Origin: Nostocoides sp039812405
Lineage (GTDB): Bacteria; Actinomycetota; Actinomycetes; Actinomycetales; Dermatophilaceae
DNA length: 6,048 nt
NCBI GenBank assembly: GCA_039812405.1
Contig: JBDIAL010000224.1
Location: forward strand, 1 to 6,048
Direction of reading: 5' to 3'
Each line of letters starts with the position of its first letter. Within the stretch, counting starts at the first letter, position 1. The translations under genes and the position numbers were made by a program. Under the pieces are notes generated by a model. The model saw only the letters and a program-made list of their open reading frames with translations, was not told the origin of the DNA and did not search any database. Positions 4,962 to 6,048 of this stretch are shown here, one piece after another.

Positions 4962-5034
4962 TATGATCCATTTGGCAGGCGTTCGAGACCGTCACGGCCG
5001 GGACGACCCTCGACCCGTCGTCATCGGCTCGTGA
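4945..5034 (+). CDS. Doubtful 29-residue ORF behind the damage-type promoter
   Basis: GTG at 4945 opens 29 codons starting VFEQLSM; an in-frame ATG is at 4963. The first residues resemble the start of actinobacterial DUF222/13E12-type HNH endonuclease genes (MFEQL-like), which are often damage-induced, so this could be the head of such a gene whose body has been lost. Neither start has a Shine-Dalgarno sequence, and the GTG is only 4 bases from the -10 box, too close for normal leaderless initiation. It may not be translated at all. Confidence 0.2.
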   Translation: MFEQLSMIHLAGVRDRHGRDDPRPVVIGS

Positions 5035-5045
5035 CGGTCATCCGT

Positions 5046-5105
5046 CGACACGGCTCCGGCTCGCTCGGGCGCCTCGACCCCGCCCTGTGGGCTGGAGCCG
5101 TCTCG
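5046..5105 (+). terminator. Stem-loop after the short ORF, possible terminator or attenuator
   Basis: ACGGCTCCGGC (5050-5060) pairs with GCTGGAGCCGT (5091-5101) with one G-U pair, and the stem extends to 5046 and 5105 across one mismatch. A small inner stem GGGCG/CGCCC (5067-5071, 5081-5085) sits in the loop. It would end or attenuate a transcript started at 4947 before it reaches the DUF6504 gene. Confidence 0.35.
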
Positions 5106-5151
5106 CATTGACGAACACCGACAAGACGACAACACCGACAGACCAGCGGAG

Positions 5152-5220
5152 CGCTGACCACGAAACGCTGGCCACCGATCAACGAAACGCTGACCGCCAG
5201 TCAGCGGAACGCTGACTACG
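5152..5220. repeat. Imperfect tandem repeat with AACGCTGAC core
   Basis: The core (G/A)(A/G)CGCTG(A/G)C recurs with CGCTG at 5152, 5166, 5188 and 5210, so the last three units have a 22-base period. The middle units begin ACGAAACGCTG. The unit length matches the 22-bp array at 4581-4727, but the sequence is unrelated. Confidence 0.7.
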
Positions 5221-5339
5221 CCGAGACGCCGACACCGCCGAAGTGCTCACCAAGCACGGCGACGACACCGACAACACCCAGTCAACACACCTCAGTCGAT
5301 CCTGCCCATGTGTGCCTGCGCATCGGCAGGCCGATCCGT

Positions 5340-5371
5340 CCTGTCCATCCGCCGGCCTGTCCATCCGCCGG
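5340..5371. repeat. Perfect 16-bp tandem duplication in the DUF6504 leader
   Basis: CCTGTCCATCCGCCGG occurs twice without a gap (5340-5355 and 5356-5371). It is flanked by a 10-bp direct repeat GGCCGATCCG (5329-5338 and 5383-5392). It ends 22 bases before the ribosome binding site, so a change in copy number would alter the leader but not the protein. Confidence 0.9.
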
Positions 5372-5393
5372 GCACGCGCCCCGGCCGATCCGC

Positions 5394-5399
5394 GAGGAG
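5394..5399 (+). promoter_or_regulatory. Ribosome binding site fixing the DUF6504 start
   Basis: GAGGAG lies 6 bases before ATG 5406. The open frame continues upstream to at least 5310, but no other start there has a comparable site, and homologous sequence begins only after 5406. Confidence 0.8.
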
Positions 5400-5405
5400 C
5401 CCACC

Positions 5406-5867
5406 ATGACCTGCCGTCACGCCGAACCCATCGAGGTCACCAGCGCCCTCGCCGACCCGGACCGGGCCGAGCCGGAGGCGTTCATCTGGCAGGGTCGGCT
5501 CTTCGTCGTCCGGGCCGTCCTCGACCGGTGGCGTGAGCGGCGGTCCTGGTGGCGCGAGGCGGTCCCCGAGCGGCAGCGGGCCGACCGAGGCCAGGTCGAC
5601 CCGGAGTGGGCTGACCGGGGCCAAGTCGACCGGGGCCAGGTCGACTGGGGCCAGGTCGACTGGGGCCAGGTCGACCGGGAGTGGGCTGACCGGGGCCAAG
5701 CTGACCGGGGGCAGGTCGACTGGGAGCAGGCCCCTCGTGAGCGACAGGTGTGGCGGGTCGAGGCGAGTCCCGGTCGGGCGGCGGGGACGGGCGTCTACGA
5801 CCTAGGGTCGGACGGCATCGGTCCCGACGGGTCGCCGCGATGGCTCCTCCTGCGAGCCCACGACTGA
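5406..5867 (+). CDS. DUF6504 family protein with an internal pentapeptide repeat tract
   Basis: 153 residues. The ends match the actinobacterial DUF6504 pattern as I recall it: EPIEV (7-11), FIWQGRLFVVRAVLDRW (26-42), a Trp pair at W48-W49, then RQVWRVEA (113-120), GVYDL (129-133) and RWLLLR (145-150). Function is unknown; the family is small, soluble and often found near translesion polymerase genes (recalled, not seen here). Between the halves, residues 60-109 are ten 5-residue repeats, consensus D-(R/W)-G-Q-V with DPEWA and DREWA variants, encoded by 15-bp DNA repeats. I take this as an insertion expanding a normally short linker. ATG 5406 is set by GAGGAG upstream. No nearby promoter is evident; the nearest good TANNNT box on this strand is the damage-type one at 4935. 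The HEPN gene follows after 20 bases, so they are probably an operon. Confidence 0.8.
   Translation: MTCRHAEPIEVTSALADPDRAEPEAFIWQGRLFVVRAVLDRWRERRSWWREAVPERQRADRGQVDPEWADRGQVDRGQVDWGQVDWGQVDREWADRGQADRGQVDWEQAPRERQVWRVEASPGRAAGTGVYDLGSDGIGPDGSPRWLLLRAHD
5583..5732 (+). repeat. Ten in-frame 15-bp coding repeats
   Basis: Ten 15-bp units encode DRGQV, DPEWA, DRGQV, DRGQV, DWGQV, DWGQV, DREWA, DRGQA, DRGQV, DWEQA. The commonest DNA unit is GACCGGGGCCAGGTC, with GACTGGGGCCAGGTC twice in a row. A higher-order pattern, an EWA unit followed by DRGQ(V/A), occurs twice 75 bp apart. Length changes by whole units would keep the frame, so this is likely a variable-number coding repeat. Confidence 0.92.
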
Positions 5868-5887
5868 GAACTGAGAGGAGACCCGTC

Positions 5888-6048
5888 ATGACCGACCTCG
5901 ACCTGCTGACCCGGTCCGGCACCTCACTCGCCGAGGCGTGCCACGCGACGGCGAGTCGCGAGCGCTACCTCAAGGCCCACCTCGCGGCGCTACGGGCGGC
6001 TGCCGCCTACCTCGCCGCGGCTCCTGCCGGCCCCACCGGCTACGGGCC
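5888..6048 (+). CDS. SAV_6107-family HEPN domain protein, N-terminal part (partial)
   Basis: The first 53 codons are visible before the right edge. ATG at 5888 has GAGAGGAG (5873-5880) 7 bases upstream and follows the DUF6504 stop by 20 bases, indicating cotranscription. The protein is all-helical in appearance: LDLLTRSGTSLAEACHATAS (4-23), then RERYLKAHLAALRAAAAYLA (24-43), the pattern (ERY.AAHLAALRAAAA) I recognise as the start of SAV_6107-type HEPN proteins of Actinobacteria. HEPN domains are four-helix bundles, several of which are RNases of toxin or defence systems, but this family has no established role. R26-x4-H31 fits the spacing of the HEPN RNase motif, although it lies in an N-terminal helix, not the usual later one. 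Confidence 0.75.
   Translation, partial: MTDLDLLTRSGTSLAEACHATASRERYLKAHLAALRAAAAYLAAAPAGPTGYG

Larger units (their letters stand above)
4471..5405. other. 935-bp intergenic region without a convincing gene
   Basis: Between the YbaK-like and DUF6504 genes no open frame on either strand has a good start or resembles a family I recognise, apart from a doubtful 29-codon ORF. In order it holds the YbaK-like promoter, a 22-bp tandem array (4581-4727), an 18-bp inverted repeat (4740-4843), two CACCTGCGGA direct repeats (4851-4860, 4866-4875), a possible damage-type promoter (4918-4940), a hairpin (5046-5105), a 22-bp repeat run (5152-5220) and a 16-bp duplication (5340-5371). From about 5107 to 5330 the strand is rich in A and C with CGACA and CACCG repeats, unlike the coding DNA around it. 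Confidence 0.7.

Noticed and set aside
4949..4964. Possible LexA box around TCGAACAACTGTCTAT
   Set aside because: The left half TCGAAC fits but the right half keeps only GT of GTTCGA; the overlapping GTTCGAAC has the half-sites in the wrong order.
4581..5220. CRISPR array
   Set aside because: The repeats are directly adjacent without unique spacers, are imperfect and shorter than CRISPR repeats, and no cas gene is present.

Overview
The base composition is very GC-rich, third codon positions are almost always G or C, and three to four genes appear to start directly behind a TANNNT -10 box. Together these point to a high-GC actinobacterium. The gene order pknL, Rv2175c-like gene, idsA2-like gene, metF matches the block Rv2176-Rv2172c of Mycobacterium tuberculosis (without mptA). 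The protein flavour (DUF6504, SAV_6107-type HEPN) suggests a Micrococcales or Intrasporangiaceae-like genome; this family placement is inference.

Left half (1-2610, all minus strand, transcribed right to left): a polyprenyl diphosphate synthase (2610-1525), a small winged-helix DNA-binding protein of the Rv2175c type (1353-985), and the N-terminal 288 residues of a PknL-like Ser/Thr kinase (864-1, cut by the window edge). In mycobacteria the kinase phosphorylates the Rv2175c protein, so these two probably form a kinase-substrate pair. An array of five ~21-bp repeats lies between the synthase and the DNA-binding protein.

Centre (2611-4470): a 45-bp divergent promoter region separates the synthase from metF (2656-3624, plus strand). 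metF ends in a perfect 14-bp terminator hairpin that contains its stop codon. Between metF and the convergent YbaK-type deacylase gene (4470-3925, minus) lie 300 bp of repeats: two copies of a 37-bp imperfect palindrome, tandemly duplicated palindrome arms, and a second degenerate copy of the metF 3' end. The YbaK gene has its own 12-bp terminator hairpin.

Right half (4471-6048): about 935 bp without a convincing gene contain a 22-bp tandem array, a perfect 18-bp inverted repeat with 68-bp spacing, a promoter resembling the RecA-NDp/PafBC DNA-damage motif, a doubtful 29-codon ORF, and further short tandem repeats. Then follow two closely spaced plus-strand genes with good ribosome binding sites: a DUF6504 protein with ten in-frame 15-bp repeats in its middle, and the start of a SAV_6107-family HEPN protein. 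From recalled gene order, I expect a Y-family polymerase and the mraZ/rsmH/fts cluster further right; this cannot be seen here.

The most unusual aspect is the density of short tandem and inverted repeats between and inside otherwise conserved genes, together with the possible damage-responsive promoter ahead of the DUF6504-HEPN pair.
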